DNA of 23,795 bases from Leptolyngbya sp. SIO4C1 (GTDB taxonomy: Bacteria > Cyanobacteriota > Cyanobacteriia > Phormidesmidales > Phormidesmidaceae): positions 1-23,795 of the forward strand of contig JAAHIA010000020.1 in NCBI GenBank assembly GCA_010671975.1. The letters run 5' to 3'. This document shows positions 6,832 through 14,982 of this stretch, piece by piece (within the stretch, counting starts at the first letter, position 1; each line of letters opens with the position of its first letter). The notes beneath the pieces are model-generated. The model saw only the letters and a program-made list of their open reading frames with translations. It was not told the DNA's origin and ran no database searches. Both the position numbers and the translations under genes were made by a program.

Positions 6832-7363
6832 AGAGGACGTCAAGGCATCTGAGGAAAAGTCAGCCGAGGAGGCCGGCGAAATTGTTGAAGCCGGTGCGGT
6901 TTCTACCTGGCTGACCGAGCAGGGTTTTCAGCATGAGGCGCTCGAGCGCGACCATCTAGAGGTTGAAATTCTGAAGGTAGACCCCGCCTTTTTGATTCCG
7001 TTCTGCACGGCGCTCTATGCCTACGGGTTTAACTATCTGCAGTGCCAGGGGGCCTACGATGTCGGTCCGGGACAGCCGCTGGTGAGCTTTTACCACCTAA
7101 TTAAGCTGAGCGACAATAGCGATCGCCCGGAGGAAGTTCGCATCAAGGTCTTTTTGCCGCGCGAAGATCCGCGCGTGTCGTCCGTCTACTGGATTTGGAA
7201 ATCGGCCGACTGGCAAGAGCGCGAAAGCTACGACATGTACGGCATCTTCTATGAGGGCCATCCCAATCTGAAGCGGCTGCTGATGCCGGAAGACTGGGTT
7301 GGCTGGCCGCTGCGGAAGGACTACATTTCGCCTGATTTTTATGAACTGCAGGATGCTTACTAA
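6824..7363 (+). CDS. ndhJ: NAD(P)H-quinone oxidoreductase subunit J
   Basis: NdhJ is the NuoC/30-kDa-type peripheral subunit of NDH-1, next to NdhH in the stromal/cytoplasmic arm. The 179-residue protein contains the family signature ERESYDMYGIFYEGHPNL followed by RLLMPEDWVGWPLRKDY. The first ~25 residues are acidic and Ala/Glu-rich. It is the last gene of the ndhC-K-J operon and is followed by a clear terminator (7407-7440). Confidence 0.96.
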   Translation: MAEEDVKASEEKSAEEAGEIVEAGAVSTWLTEQGFQHEALERDHLEVEILKVDPAFLIPFCTALYAYGFNYLQCQGAYDVGPGQPLVSFYHLIKLSDNSDRPEEVRIKVFLPREDPRVSSVYWIWKSADWQERESYDMYGIFYEGHPNLKRLLMPEDWVGWPLRKDYISPDFYELQDAY

Positions 7364-7406
7364 GCTGCTGGCTGCAGCTTGAGACTGCAGTTTGAGACCG
7401 CAAATC

Positions 7407-7440
7407 AATCGGGAGCCGATAGCGTCGGGTCCCGATTTTT
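7407..7440 (+). terminator. Terminator of ndhCKJ
   Basis: AATCGGGA (7407-7414) pairs with TCCCGATT (7430-7437), and the T run extends to 7440. It lies 43 bases after the ndhJ stop. Confidence 0.85.
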
Positions 7441-7485
7441 GTCAACCGGCTGCTGACGCAGCCTGAGTGATGAATATTTAATTTT

Positions 7486-7502
7486 TGTTGCGCCTTGCAA
7501 CA
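7486..7502. promoter_or_regulatory. Inverted repeat TGTTGC-GCCTT-GCAACA upstream of psaL
   Basis: Perfect 6-base arms around a 5-base spacer, about 147 bases before psaL and after the ndhJ terminator. It is a candidate operator or part of the psaL promoter. The rest of the gap is AT-rich, with TTGCAT and TTCTAT 18 bases apart near 7540-7570 as a weak promoter candidate; no start can be fixed. Confidence 0.3.
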
Positions 7503-7648
7503 TTACTTAAAGCTTCACCCCGCAAGACTTAACAAAATCGTTGCATTTCAAATACGGGGTTTTGTTCTATGAGAGGATTGAACCGACTTAATTTCAGATT
7601 TTCCCGTCTCAGGGCTGTCCAACTTTAACTGGAAAAAAGGACGTTCTC

Positions 7649-8143
7649 ATGACAAATGCAGCTAAAGCTAGCTCAGCAATCACGCTAGTCGATGCCAACG
7701 TTGACCCCCAAGTGGGACATTTGGCAACGCCGATTAGCGGATCTGCTGCGGCTAGAACGTTTATTAACAACTTGCCAGCCTATCGCCAAGGGCTGTCTCC
7801 TTTTAGCCGAGGGTTAGAAATTGGCGTAGCGCATGGCTACTGGTTCTACGGTCCGTTTGCGCTGCTTGGACCGCTGCGCAACTCAGAGATTGCCGGCGTA
7901 GCCGGCGCGCTCTCAGCCGTTAGCTTTGTCTTTATTCTGACGGTAGCCATGTCTATTTACGCGGCTTCCGGACCTAAGCCACCGACCAAAACGGTCACGG
8001 TGCCCAATCCGCCGGCGGAGCTAGGTACGCGCGAAGGCTGGAGCAACTTAGCCAGCGGCTTCCTGATTGGCGGCTGCAGCGGCGCTTTCTTTGCCTATCT
8101 GCTAAATCAGACGCCGGTCATCACCAACTTCTTTTTGAACTAG
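7649..8143 (+). CDS. psaL: Photosystem I reaction centre subunit XI
   Basis: PsaL forms the contact region at the centre of photosystem I trimers (or tetramers) in cyanobacteria. The 164-residue protein matches the family throughout: TPISGSAAARTFINNLPAYR, then SPFSRGLEIGVAHGYWFYGP, then the later helices and WSNLASGFLIGGCSGAFFAY. It has three predicted membrane helices. AAAAAAGGACG before the ATG serves as ribosome-binding site. It is followed by its own terminator, so it is a single-gene unit. No psaI lies next to it; a psaI-like gene is found at 2862-2987. Confidence 0.97.
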   Translation: MTNAAKASSAITLVDANVDPQVGHLATPISGSAAARTFINNLPAYRQGLSPFSRGLEIGVAHGYWFYGPFALLGPLRNSEIAGVAGALSAVSFVFILTVAMSIYAASGPKPPTKTVTVPNPPAELGTREGWSNLASGFLIGGCSGAFFAYLLNQTPVITNFFLN

Positions 8144-8199
8144 CTGTCTTCTAACAGCTTTTTTGAATCGCTACCTGACAATTCATAGAACGTATATTG

Positions 8200-8230
8200 C
8201 AGCACTCTCGAAGCGGAGTGCTGTTTTTTT
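8200..8230 (+). terminator. Terminator of psaL
   Basis: CAGCACTC (8200-8207) pairs with GAGTGCTG (8216-8223), followed by seven T (8224-8230). It falls inside the upstream extension of the next open frame, which is evidence that the next gene starts later, at 8275. Confidence 0.9.
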
Positions 8231-8274
8231 ATAGAATTCAAAGGTTGGCCTTGAGGCGTAAGGCAGCGGCTAGC

Positions 8275-10602
8275 GTGGATTTATTTGACCACCATCGTCA
8301 AGCTCAAGTCGAAGCGGAGGCACCGCTCGCAGCTCGAATGCGGCCTCGTACGCTGGCAGACTATGTCGGCCAAACAGCGATTCTGGGACCTGGCAAGCTG
8401 CTGCGCCGCGCCATTCAAGCCGATCAGCTGTCGTCTTTAATTTTTTACGGGCCGCCCGGCACCGGTAAGACAACGCTGGCGCGGGTGATTGCCAATACCA
8501 CCCAGGCGCAGTTTATTTCTATCAACGCGGTGCTCTCAGGGGTCAAGGCAATTCGCGATGCGATCGCAGCGGCTCAGGACCGTCGCGGTCAGTTCAACCA
8601 GCGTACAATCTTGTTCGTGGATGAGGTGCATCGCTTTAACAAGGCCCAGCAGGATGCGCTGCTGCCCTGGGTAGAGAACGGTACCGTCATTTTAATTGGG
8701 GCGACGACAGAGAACCCCTATTTTGAAGTCAACAAGGCGCTGGTGAGCCGCTCTCGCCTGTTCCAGCTGCAGCCGCTGACGGCAGACGACCTGCGCGAAA
8801 TTGCGGCGCGAGCGCTGAGCGATCCGCAGCGCGGCTATGGCGATCGCAGCGTCAATCTTGAGCCGAGCGCGCTCGATCACTTGGTCAACGTAGCCAACGG
8901 CGATGCGCGGGCGCTGCTCAACGCGCTAGAGCTAGCGGTCGAGACCACGCCGCCCGACGCAGCTGGCACCGTTCAGATTACGCTAAGCGTGGCTGAAGAC
9001 TCCATTCAGCAGCGGGCAGTGCTCTACGACAAAGAAGGCGACGCTCACTTTGATACGATTAGCGCCTTTATTAAAAGCCTGCGCGGCTCTGACCCGGATG
9101 CGGCGCTCTACTGGCTAGCGCGAATGGTCTATGCCGGCGAAGATCCGCGCTTTATCTTTCGGCGGATGCTGATTTTGGCCGGCGAAGATGTGGGACTGGC
9201 CGACCCCCATGCCGTAGCTGTGGTCAACAGCTGCGCTCAGGCCTTTGACCGCATCGGCCTGCCAGAAGGCCGCTACCCGCTGGCACAGGCGGCGCTCTAT
9301 CTAGCAACCTGCCCCAAGTCAAACAGCGTCATGGGATTTTTTGATGCGCTAGCAGCGGTGGAATCAGAGCAGCAGGCAGAGATTCCCAATCCGCTCAAAG
9401 ACGCTAGCCGCGATAAAACTTTAGGTCACGGTCAGGGCTATCTCTATCCGCACGCCTACCGCGATCACTGGGTCGAGCAGCAATACCTGCCGAGCAGCCT
9501 GCAGGGGCAGGTCTTTTACCAGCCCTCAGCGCAGGGATACGAAGACAGCATTCGGCTGCAGGTGGCGCGACGGCGAGAGGCCCAGCTAGCGGCCCTCAGT
9601 GAGACAGCAACGCTGCCAGAGCTGCTGACCTACGGTCCGACCGATCGCGCTCAGGCGCGCTGGCTGCAGCGGGCAATGGGCGAACCGGGAGAACGGCTAG
9701 CGCAGATTCGCGATCGCGTTTTCACCCAGCTCGGGCCGCAGCGGCATCACGTAGTTTTGGATCTCAGTGCCGGCAGCGGTCTGCTGCTGTGGGAAGCGGT
9801 GCGGCAGGTACCTGAAGGCGGCGTCTATGGCTGCGTATCGCTGTCAGACTATGCCGCTCTGTCTGAGCAAATTCAGCAGCTGGCGCCGCTGAGCCGGCCC
9901 ATCTTGGTGCAGGCACCGCTGGCTGAGATTAAGTCAGCCATCGCCGACTCAGCTGTTCGCTTTGACGGCATCATAGGCCGCAACGCGCTGCTGGGACTGC
10001 CAGATAAGGCGAGCGTGATTGCTCAGCTGGCGCCGCTGCTCGCAGCCGGCGGGCGGCTGGTGCTGGCCGAGTCAGTGCCGCGCCTGGCTCAGCGGCTCTA
10101 TGCGCTGCTGCCCGCTGGAGCGCTATCCGACGCTCGGCTTGAGCAGCTAACAGCGGCTGAGGAAGCCATCTATGCTAACCCCAGCGACCCTAAGGTAAAC
10201 TGGAGCGTCGACCAGCTGACGACCTGGTTTGAGCAGAGCGGCTGGACAGTTGAGGCCGACCTGCAGCCTAGCGAGACCGAGCTGCAGCTGACGCCGGCGC
10301 TGATTGAGCGCTGGTTTGGCCAGCAGAGCCAGTATCTTCAGCAGCTGGCGCTCAGCCCTGATGACACCGAGGCCGTCCGTCAGACCTTCCGACAGCATTT
10401 ACAGCAGCGCGCTATCCGCTGGCAGCAGTGGACGCTGTTCATCAGCGGCGCAATTGCAGCTGCTCCGGATCGAGCTCGCGCACCAGCGTCAGCGGCAGCG
10501 CCTCCTGACTCAAAAATTCAGCGTAGTCGGGGCTCAAAACGGACTGATAGTCAGGCTGATTCGCAAGATAGGTCTGAAAGAAGGCCAGGCTCAACACTCT
10601 GA
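8275..10602 (+). CDS. RarA/MgsA-type AAA+ ATPase fused to a methyltransferase-like domain
   Basis: The N-terminal half is a RarA/MgsA replication-recombination ATPase, a relative of clamp loaders that acts at stalled forks. From GTG 8275 (775 residues) Walker A GPPGTGKTT is at 59-67, Walker B VDEVH near 115, and sensor-1 GATTEN near 142. The C-terminal half (about 470-700) resembles a class I SAM methyltransferase: HHVVLDLSAGSGLLLWEA near 490 fits motif I, and a core strand DGIIGRNALL lies near 562. Fusions of this kind are annotated in cyanobacteria; the role of the second part is unknown. The frame opens at TTG 8197, but that extension contains the psaL terminator, while VDLFDHHRQ at 8275 fits family starts. 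The last ~55 residues (after WQQWTLFISG) are low-complexity and overlap the next gene by 161 bases on the opposite strand. Confidence 0.88.
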   Translation: MDLFDHHRQAQVEAEAPLAARMRPRTLADYVGQTAILGPGKLLRRAIQADQLSSLIFYGPPGTGKTTLARVIANTTQAQFISINAVLSGVKAIRDAIAAAQDRRGQFNQRTILFVDEVHRFNKAQQDALLPWVENGTVILIGATTENPYFEVNKALVSRSRLFQLQPLTADDLREIAARALSDPQRGYGDRSVNLEPSALDHLVNVANGDARALLNALELAVETTPPDAAGTVQITLSVAEDSIQQRAVLYDKEGDAHFDTISAFIKSLRGSDPDAALYWLARMVYAGEDPRFIFRRMLILAGEDVGLADPHAVAVVNSCAQAFDRIGLPEGRYPLAQAALYLATCPKSNSVMGFFDALAAVESEQQAEIPNPLKDASRDKTLGHGQGYLYPHAYRDHWVEQQYLPSSLQGQVFYQPSAQGYEDSIRLQVARRREAQLAALSETATLPELLTYGPTDRAQARWLQRAMGEPGERLAQIRDRVFTQLGPQRHHVVLDLSAGSGLLLWEAVRQVPEGGVYGCVSLSDYAALSEQIQQLAPLSRPILVQAPLAEIKSAIADSAVRFDGIIGRNALLGLPDKASVIAQLAPLLAAGGRLVLAESVPRLAQRLYALLPAGALSDARLEQLTAAEEAIYANPSDPKVNWSVDQLTTWFEQSGWTVEADLQPSETELQLTPALIERWFGQQSQYLQQLALSPDDTEAVRQTFRQHLQQRAIRWQQWTLFISGAIAAAPDRARAPASAAAPPDSKIQRSRGSKRTDSQADSQDRSERRPGSTL

Positions 10603-12043
10603 CGTAGCGCTCTGCTAGCTCGGGGGCCGGGCCAATTGCCGCCTGCGGCACCGCGATAATTTCTGTCTCTGGGTCATAGATGGTAGAAAAATGCGTTCCC
10701 CCTTGCAGCAGCACCAGATACTTCTGGGCAGCGTCTAGCCAGGTAAACGGGCGAATTTGCTCAGCGAGAGCCGGCGTTACCGTATCTGCACTGCCCGAAA
10801 CCAGCATGGTGGGCACGCCAATATTGGCGAATCCTGTCTGTCCAAAGATAGCGCTGCCGAGCGGATTAATTGCGATCGCGGCGCGCACCCGCCGATCGGA
10901 CAGGCGCGGCTGCGGCTGCGGGAGCGTGAGCGCTGAGCACTGCAGCAGCAGCGATAGATTTAGCTGCGCCACCTCGGGCGGACAGCTATTTTTCAAACTT
11001 TCCCAGTTGACCGTAGCGCCAGCGAGCGCCAGCGAGGTATAGGCTCCAAATGACTGCCCTAAAACACCCACCTGATCGACATCGATCCGCCGCCGCAGCA
11101 GCGGATCGCTATCCAGCGCATCCAGCAGATCTTGAATAGCCTGTGGGCGCTGTACCAGCTCTTCTGGCTCGATCGCTTGGCGAGCCCGACCGCTGAATAA
11201 AGCAGTCAGCTGCGCCTCGCTGCTGCCCGGATGCTCTACGACTGCCACCGCGAACCCGTGCGAGGCTAAATGTTCGGCTAGATAGGCCAGCGTCGTGCGA
11301 TTGCCGCCGACGCCGTGAGACAGCACGGCCAGCGCCGCGTTCTCTACGCCTTCAGGCAGATAGAGATTGGTGAACAGCATCGGCTGATTAAACTCAAGTA
11401 TCGTCCATTCATACGGACCAGCCGCCGCCAGCGAGTTGAGCAGCGCCGGCGAGTAGCGACTGTTGGGCGACGTCGCCTGCTGAGTGATCTGAGCCGTCAC
11501 CCGCTGAGTCTGACGAATCTGATCAAGGACGCGCCGAGCAATCAGCGAAGCGCGACGCAAATCTACGCGAATGCCCTGGGTTGGAAATTCTTTAAGCACG
11601 TTAATGAGGTTTAGGCCCCCGTCTGGATTTGCCGCTGCTAGAATCAACGCGCCGCGAATGGCCAGCGCGCCGTTTTGCCGACCGGCCGTCTGCACAATCT
11701 CACCCAGCGCCTCTAAAATCGCTTCCCCCTGCGGCGTGTATAGAAACTGCGCGACGGTGACCACATCTAGGTCAGCACTGACCAGCAGCGCCGTCCGAAT
11801 TTGCTCTAGCTGCTCGTCGCTCAGGTAGCGGCTATAGCCCTCCAGTTCTTCAGTCAGTTCGCCCGTCTCAGCATAGGTTTCTAGAGCTTCGACTGAAATG
11901 TAGCGCTCCACCGGGCCGTAGTTTGCATAGATCCGCTCAGCGCTGAAGCCCGGTAGCGCCAACAGCAGCGTCTGTACAAGGCCAGCCCCCAGCGACCATC
12001 CCCAGGCTCGATGCTGGCAAGGCAGTTTGATGACAGATGGCAT
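10442..12043 (-). CDS. Secreted alpha/beta hydrolase with N-terminal DUF1400 domain
   Basis: This 533-residue protein starts with a signal peptide (hydrophobic 15-32, ending near GFSA). Then comes a region of DUF1400 type (about 36-130), a domain found in cyanobacteria before hydrolases: RIYANYGPVERYISVEALE with a YLSDEQLEQIRTALL segment. An alpha/beta hydrolase follows. The triad can be read as Ser331 in GVLGQSFGAY, Asp420 in VSGSADTVTP and His451 in GGTHFST; the oxyanion-side motif LSHGVGGNR lies near 241. It resembles PAF-acetylhydrolase/dienelactone hydrolase relatives, so a lipase or esterase acting outside the cytoplasm is likely; the substrate is unknown. ATG 12043 gives a sound signal peptide. 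Its 3' end overlaps the RarA-fusion gene on the other strand. Confidence 0.88.
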   Translation of the reverse strand: MPSVIKLPCQHRAWGWSLGAGLVQTLLLALPGFSAERIYANYGPVERYISVEALETYAETGELTEELEGYSRYLSDEQLEQIRTALLVSADLDVVTVAQFLYTPQGEAILEALGEIVQTAGRQNGALAIRGALILAAANPDGGLNLINVLKEFPTQGIRVDLRRASLIARRVLDQIRQTQRVTAQITQQATSPNSRYSPALLNSLAAAGPYEWTILEFNQPMLFTNLYLPEGVENAALAVLSHGVGGNRTTLAYLAEHLASHGFAVAVVEHPGSSEAQLTALFSGRARQAIEPEELVQRPQAIQDLLDALDSDPLLRRRIDVDQVGVLGQSFGAYTSLALAGATVNWESLKNSCPPEVAQLNLSLLLQCSALTLPQPQPRLSDRRVRAAIAINPLGSAIFGQTGFANIGVPTMLVSGSADTVTPALAEQIRPFTWLDAAQKYLVLLQGGTHFSTIYDPETEIIAVPQAAIGPAPELAERYVRVLSLAFFQTYLANQPDYQSVLSPDYAEFLSQEALPLTLVRELDPEQLQLRR

Positions 12044-12121
12044 TGGCTTAACGTCCGTGAATTGGGCTGACCTTGCTGATCTTACTGTAGGGCAGTGCTG
12101 GATAAACTTGAGGCAGACCGC

Positions 12122-12952
12122 CTACAAATTTTCCGAGCTCAAAAGCCCCAGTGCGTTTTCAAAACTGATATAGCTAGGGCGCGAATCTTCAAACACAGCG
12201 TCGGTCAAATCGGCGCCCTGAAACTTGGTGGCAGCTGCAAACCGTAGACTGCGATCGCACTGCAGCAGCCCGCGCAGCGAGAGACTGAAGTAAACAGCCG
12301 TCAGGCCGCCCCAGAGCGCGCCGAGCCCCAGATGGCCGGTGCTGAAGCCGGCACTGGCCAGGCCAATCGCTAAAAACGCAAATCCGTAGGCCGCGATCGC
12401 GTTGCTCACCACCATCGCTGCAGCCACCAGCCCTCGATGCAGCTGCCAGAGCCGCACGATGGCCAGACTGAGCCCGCCTATCGCTGCACCCAAGAGGGCC
12501 GGCCGAGCGCTGTTGCCGCTCAGGCTGCCGACATAGTAAAAGCCCAGCAGGGCCCCCGCCGCTGCCGCCGTGATACCCACCGTCAGCTGCTGCCAGGGTC
12601 GGCGTCCTCTAGGAACGGTGATGCCAGCAATCGCAAGGTTAACGTATAGCGCTAAAGCGTAAGGCCAGGTCGGATCTTGCACCGTTTGACCCAGCACCGC
12701 AAACGCTAGCCGACTGACTGCATTGAACATCAAGACAGCAGCCCCAATCACAATGGCGCTGTAGCCCAGCAGCCGAACGGGACATTTGCCCAGCTTCACC
12801 TGGCGAAACGTCGCCGCCTGCAGCTGGGCGCGTCTAAAATCACAGCCGCGCAAATCGCAGCGCTCAAAGACAGCCTGACGCAGGTCGCGCTGGTAAAAAG
12901 AGCAATTGCGCAAGTCTTGATTGACGAACGAGAGCGGCGAGTCAGTCATCAT
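12122..12952 (-). CDS. Membrane protein with pentapeptide repeats at both ends
   Basis: The 276-residue protein opens with pentapeptide repeats (about 8-54): FVNQDLRNCSF, then QRDLRQAVFERCDLRGCDF, with Leu or Phe at every fifth position. A hydrophobic core follows (about 60-240) with roughly six membrane helices, for example SAIVIGAAVLMF and AIAAYGFAFLAIGLA. A short second set, KFQGADLTDAVFED, comes at about 243-256. Pentapeptide repeats fold into a right-handed beta helix; in cyanobacteria they are often joined to membrane segments and have no known function. The second ATG, one codon in, is equally possible. It lies 78 bases upstream of the DUF1400 hydrolase on the same strand and may share its transcript, and it diverges from the glycosidase-family gene across 44 bases. 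Confidence 0.82.
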   Translation of the reverse strand: MMTDSPLSFVNQDLRNCSFYQRDLRQAVFERCDLRGCDFRRAQLQAATFRQVKLGKCPVRLLGYSAIVIGAAVLMFNAVSRLAFAVLGQTVQDPTWPYALALYVNLAIAGITVPRGRRPWQQLTVGITAAAAGALLGFYYVGSLSGNSARPALLGAAIGGLSLAIVRLWQLHRGLVAAAMVVSNAIAAYGFAFLAIGLASAGFSTGHLGLGALWGGLTAVYFSLSLRGLLQCDRSLRFAAATKFQGADLTDAVFEDSRPSYISFENALGLLSSENL

Positions 12953-12996
12953 GAGGTAGGGTTAAAGGCGCAAGCGCCAGTTTCTCAAATCTTACG

Positions 12997-13869
12997 ATGC
13001 TGATTCCAGTTTTTAAGGGCGCGATCGCGGCGCTTTTAGCTCTGCCGCTAGCTGGCTATGCCTGGCTGCATTTTCAGCGGCCTGCTTTTGTTAATAAAGC
13101 AGAAACGCTGTTTACTGGCGTTATCTATCGGCGCTACGTCAGTGCCGTGCCGCGCCCCTACGTCATGCACGTCATCTCGATTGACCTGAGCCTTTCTACC
13201 GTCAAAGCCTTTGTTACTGCCGGCAGCCCTGGCGCCGGCGAATCAGAAATCACGGCAGCAACCACGTCTGAGTTTTTAGCGCAGTCGGGCCTGCAGATAG
13301 CGGTCAATGCCAGCTATTTCTATCCTTTTTTAGAAGATACTCCCTGGAACTATTTTCCACATTCGGGCGATGGGGTTAACGCCTTGGGCATTGCTATTTC
13401 AGAAGGACAGCGCTATTCGTCAGCGCAGACCGACTGGCCGGCCCTTTGCTTTTCTGAGCAAAAGGCGCAGATTGCTACCGCTGGTGACTGCCCACCAGAA
13501 ACCGTTCAGGCAGTTGCCGGTCGACAGGTTCTCGTAACCGAGGGCCTGGCAAACCCACGGCTGGCTCAATCGAAGCCCTATGCCTGCGTTGCCGTGGCGC
13601 TCGATCGCACCGGTCAGCAGCTGCAGCTGGTCGTGATTGATGGAAAGCAGCCGCTCTATAGCGAAGGGGTCACCAAAGCTGAGCTGGCTGAGATTCTAGT
13701 TGAGCTCGGGGCCGTGTCGGCTATCGCCCTTGACGGCGGCGGCTCGACCACGCTAGTAGCCGAGACAGCAGCCGGACCGCAGCTGCTCAACGCGCCAATC
13801 CACACAAAGCTGCCGATGCGCGAGCGGGCGGTGGCCAACCATCTCGGCTTTTCCGCCGCACCGCGATAG
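12997..13869 (+). CDS. Phosphodiester glycosidase family protein (NAGPA/DUF2233-like), membrane-anchored
   Basis: This 290-residue protein has an N-terminal hydrophobic segment (about 8-24), so it is probably exported or anchored. The catalytic region resembles the family of the mammalian uncovering enzyme and bacterial DUF2233 proteins: IAVNASYFYPF near 101, an ALGIAISEG turn, the strand QLQLVVIDGKQPLYSEG, and AIALDGGGSTTLV near 243-255, the most conserved motif of the family. The N-terminal segment PYVMHVISIDLS is also typical. It likely cleaves a phosphodiester-linked sugar in the envelope, but the substrate cannot be inferred. It diverges from the pentapeptide gene and converges with the HupE-like gene, with only 15 bases between their stop codons. 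Confidence 0.87.
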   Translation: MLIPVFKGAIAALLALPLAGYAWLHFQRPAFVNKAETLFTGVIYRRYVSAVPRPYVMHVISIDLSLSTVKAFVTAGSPGAGESEITAATTSEFLAQSGLQIAVNASYFYPFLEDTPWNYFPHSGDGVNALGIAISEGQRYSSAQTDWPALCFSEQKAQIATAGDCPPETVQAVAGRQVLVTEGLANPRLAQSKPYACVAVALDRTGQQLQLVVIDGKQPLYSEGVTKAELAEILVELGAVSAIALDGGGSTTLVAETAAGPQLLNAPIHTKLPMRERAVANHLGFSAAPR

Positions 13870-13884
13870 ACAGCCGCTGAGCAG

Positions 13885-14967
13885 TTATAAGATAGGCGCG
13901 ATCGCCCGCTCAACAAACCAAAGACTGCCAATCAGGAGCGTTGCCAACGACAGCCCATAGCGCCAGCGGCGAGACCAGCGTCGGGCCGGCAAACTCTGAA
14001 GTATGATACCGGCCAGCACGACGATGGCAAGCTGCCCCAGCTCAATGCCGAGATTGAAGCTAGCCAGCGACAGCGCTAGGCTGCCCTGTGTGCCCGTGAG
14101 GTCTCGCAGAATATTGGCAAATCCCAACCCGTGTACTAGACCAAACGTAAAGGTTAGCCAGAGACGATGCGACAGCGACCGACGCCGCAGGTTTTCAATC
14201 GCGACATAGACAATTGAGAGAGCAATCAGGCTCTCAACCAGCGCCGTAGGGAGCGTAATCAGGTTAAAAGCGGCAAGTCCTAGCGTCAGCGAATGGGCCA
14301 GGGCAAAGGCGGTTACCCGCTTAACTAAGCTGACCAGCCGACCGCCCGGCAGCAGCAGCAGCACTAAGAAGAGGGCATGGTCGTAGCCGGTAAAAATATG
14401 CTCAACCCCAAGCTGCAAGAAGCTGACAAACTGCTGCTGCCACGGCAGTCTGCGCGTGAGGAGATAGCTGGGCTGCTCTGGCTTGAAGACAAGGTTGCGA
14501 ACGCTGTCGCCCCAGGTGACGGTAGCTAAACACTGTGCACTCTTAGCATTAGAGGGAAACAGATCGTAGCGTATCGAAAGCGACTCGATCGAAGTCTGCC
14601 AGCGATACTGCAGCAGAAAGGCGCTATGTGTAGGCTGACGAACCGTTTGAGCTGCGAGCGCCAGCGAGAATTCAGGAGGACCAGCGGCCCCGTGAGTCAG
14701 CACAATGCGATCGCGCAGCAGCTGTGCGATCGCCGCTTGGTGCGCGGTAAACTCGGCAGCAGAAATTTGCTGGTCGCTGTCGTCATCGGCAAAGGCCACC
14801 AGCGCTGAGGGAATCGTCAGCGCAATCTGGGCCTGGGTATTTTCAACCGCGATGTCGGCTACAGCTAAGTCAGCCCAGTGAGCCATAGCGGGCGTATAGA
14901 GACTGGCCAACGTCACGCAAACCAGCGTGAGGAGGGAACAGAGGAGATAGCGCGAGCGAATGAGCAT
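13885..14967 (-). CDS. HupE/UreJ-type membrane protein with EF-hand-like loop
   Basis: From ATG 14967 the protein has 360 residues. A signal peptide ends near AMA (about 29). An extracytoplasmic domain (about 30-175) contains DDDSDQQISAAEF, an EF-hand-like calcium loop (Asp61, Asp63, Asp65, Glu72). The rest has about six to seven membrane helices of HupE/UreJ type: HIFTGYDH (190-197) fits the family HX5DH motif exactly, and FGLVHGLGFA and FNLGIELGQ follow. HupE proteins take up nickel or cobalt, but this branch with a large N-terminal domain is not characterised. A TTG start four codons earlier is possible. The gene begins 15 bases after the TPR gene and ends 15 bases from the convergent glycosidase gene. 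It is the last gene of the DUF4331-TPR-HupE run. Confidence 0.87.
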   Translation of the reverse strand: MLIRSRYLLCSLLTLVCVTLASLYTPAMAHWADLAVADIAVENTQAQIALTIPSALVAFADDDSDQQISAAEFTAHQAAIAQLLRDRIVLTHGAAGPPEFSLALAAQTVRQPTHSAFLLQYRWQTSIESLSIRYDLFPSNAKSAQCLATVTWGDSVRNLVFKPEQPSYLLTRRLPWQQQFVSFLQLGVEHIFTGYDHALFLVLLLLPGGRLVSLVKRVTAFALAHSLTLGLAAFNLITLPTALVESLIALSIVYVAIENLRRRSLSHRLWLTFTFGLVHGLGFANILRDLTGTQGSLALSLASFNLGIELGQLAIVVLAGIILQSLPARRWSRRWRYGLSLATLLIGSLWFVERAIAPIL

Positions 14968-14982
14968 GATAGTTACCAATAG

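Noticed and set aside
6190..6843. 217-codon minus-strand open frame across ndhK
   Set aside because: It is the reverse of a highly conserved gene; the product is Arg/Gln-rich with no family features.
7570..7629. Short open frame before psaL as a possible psaI
   Set aside because: It encodes only 19 basic residues (MRGLNRLNFRF...) with no membrane helix; the psaI-like gene is at 2862-2987.
8197..8274. Upstream TTG extension of the RarA-fusion gene
   Set aside because: It contains the whole psaL terminator, and the residues do not fit the family start; GTG 8275 does.
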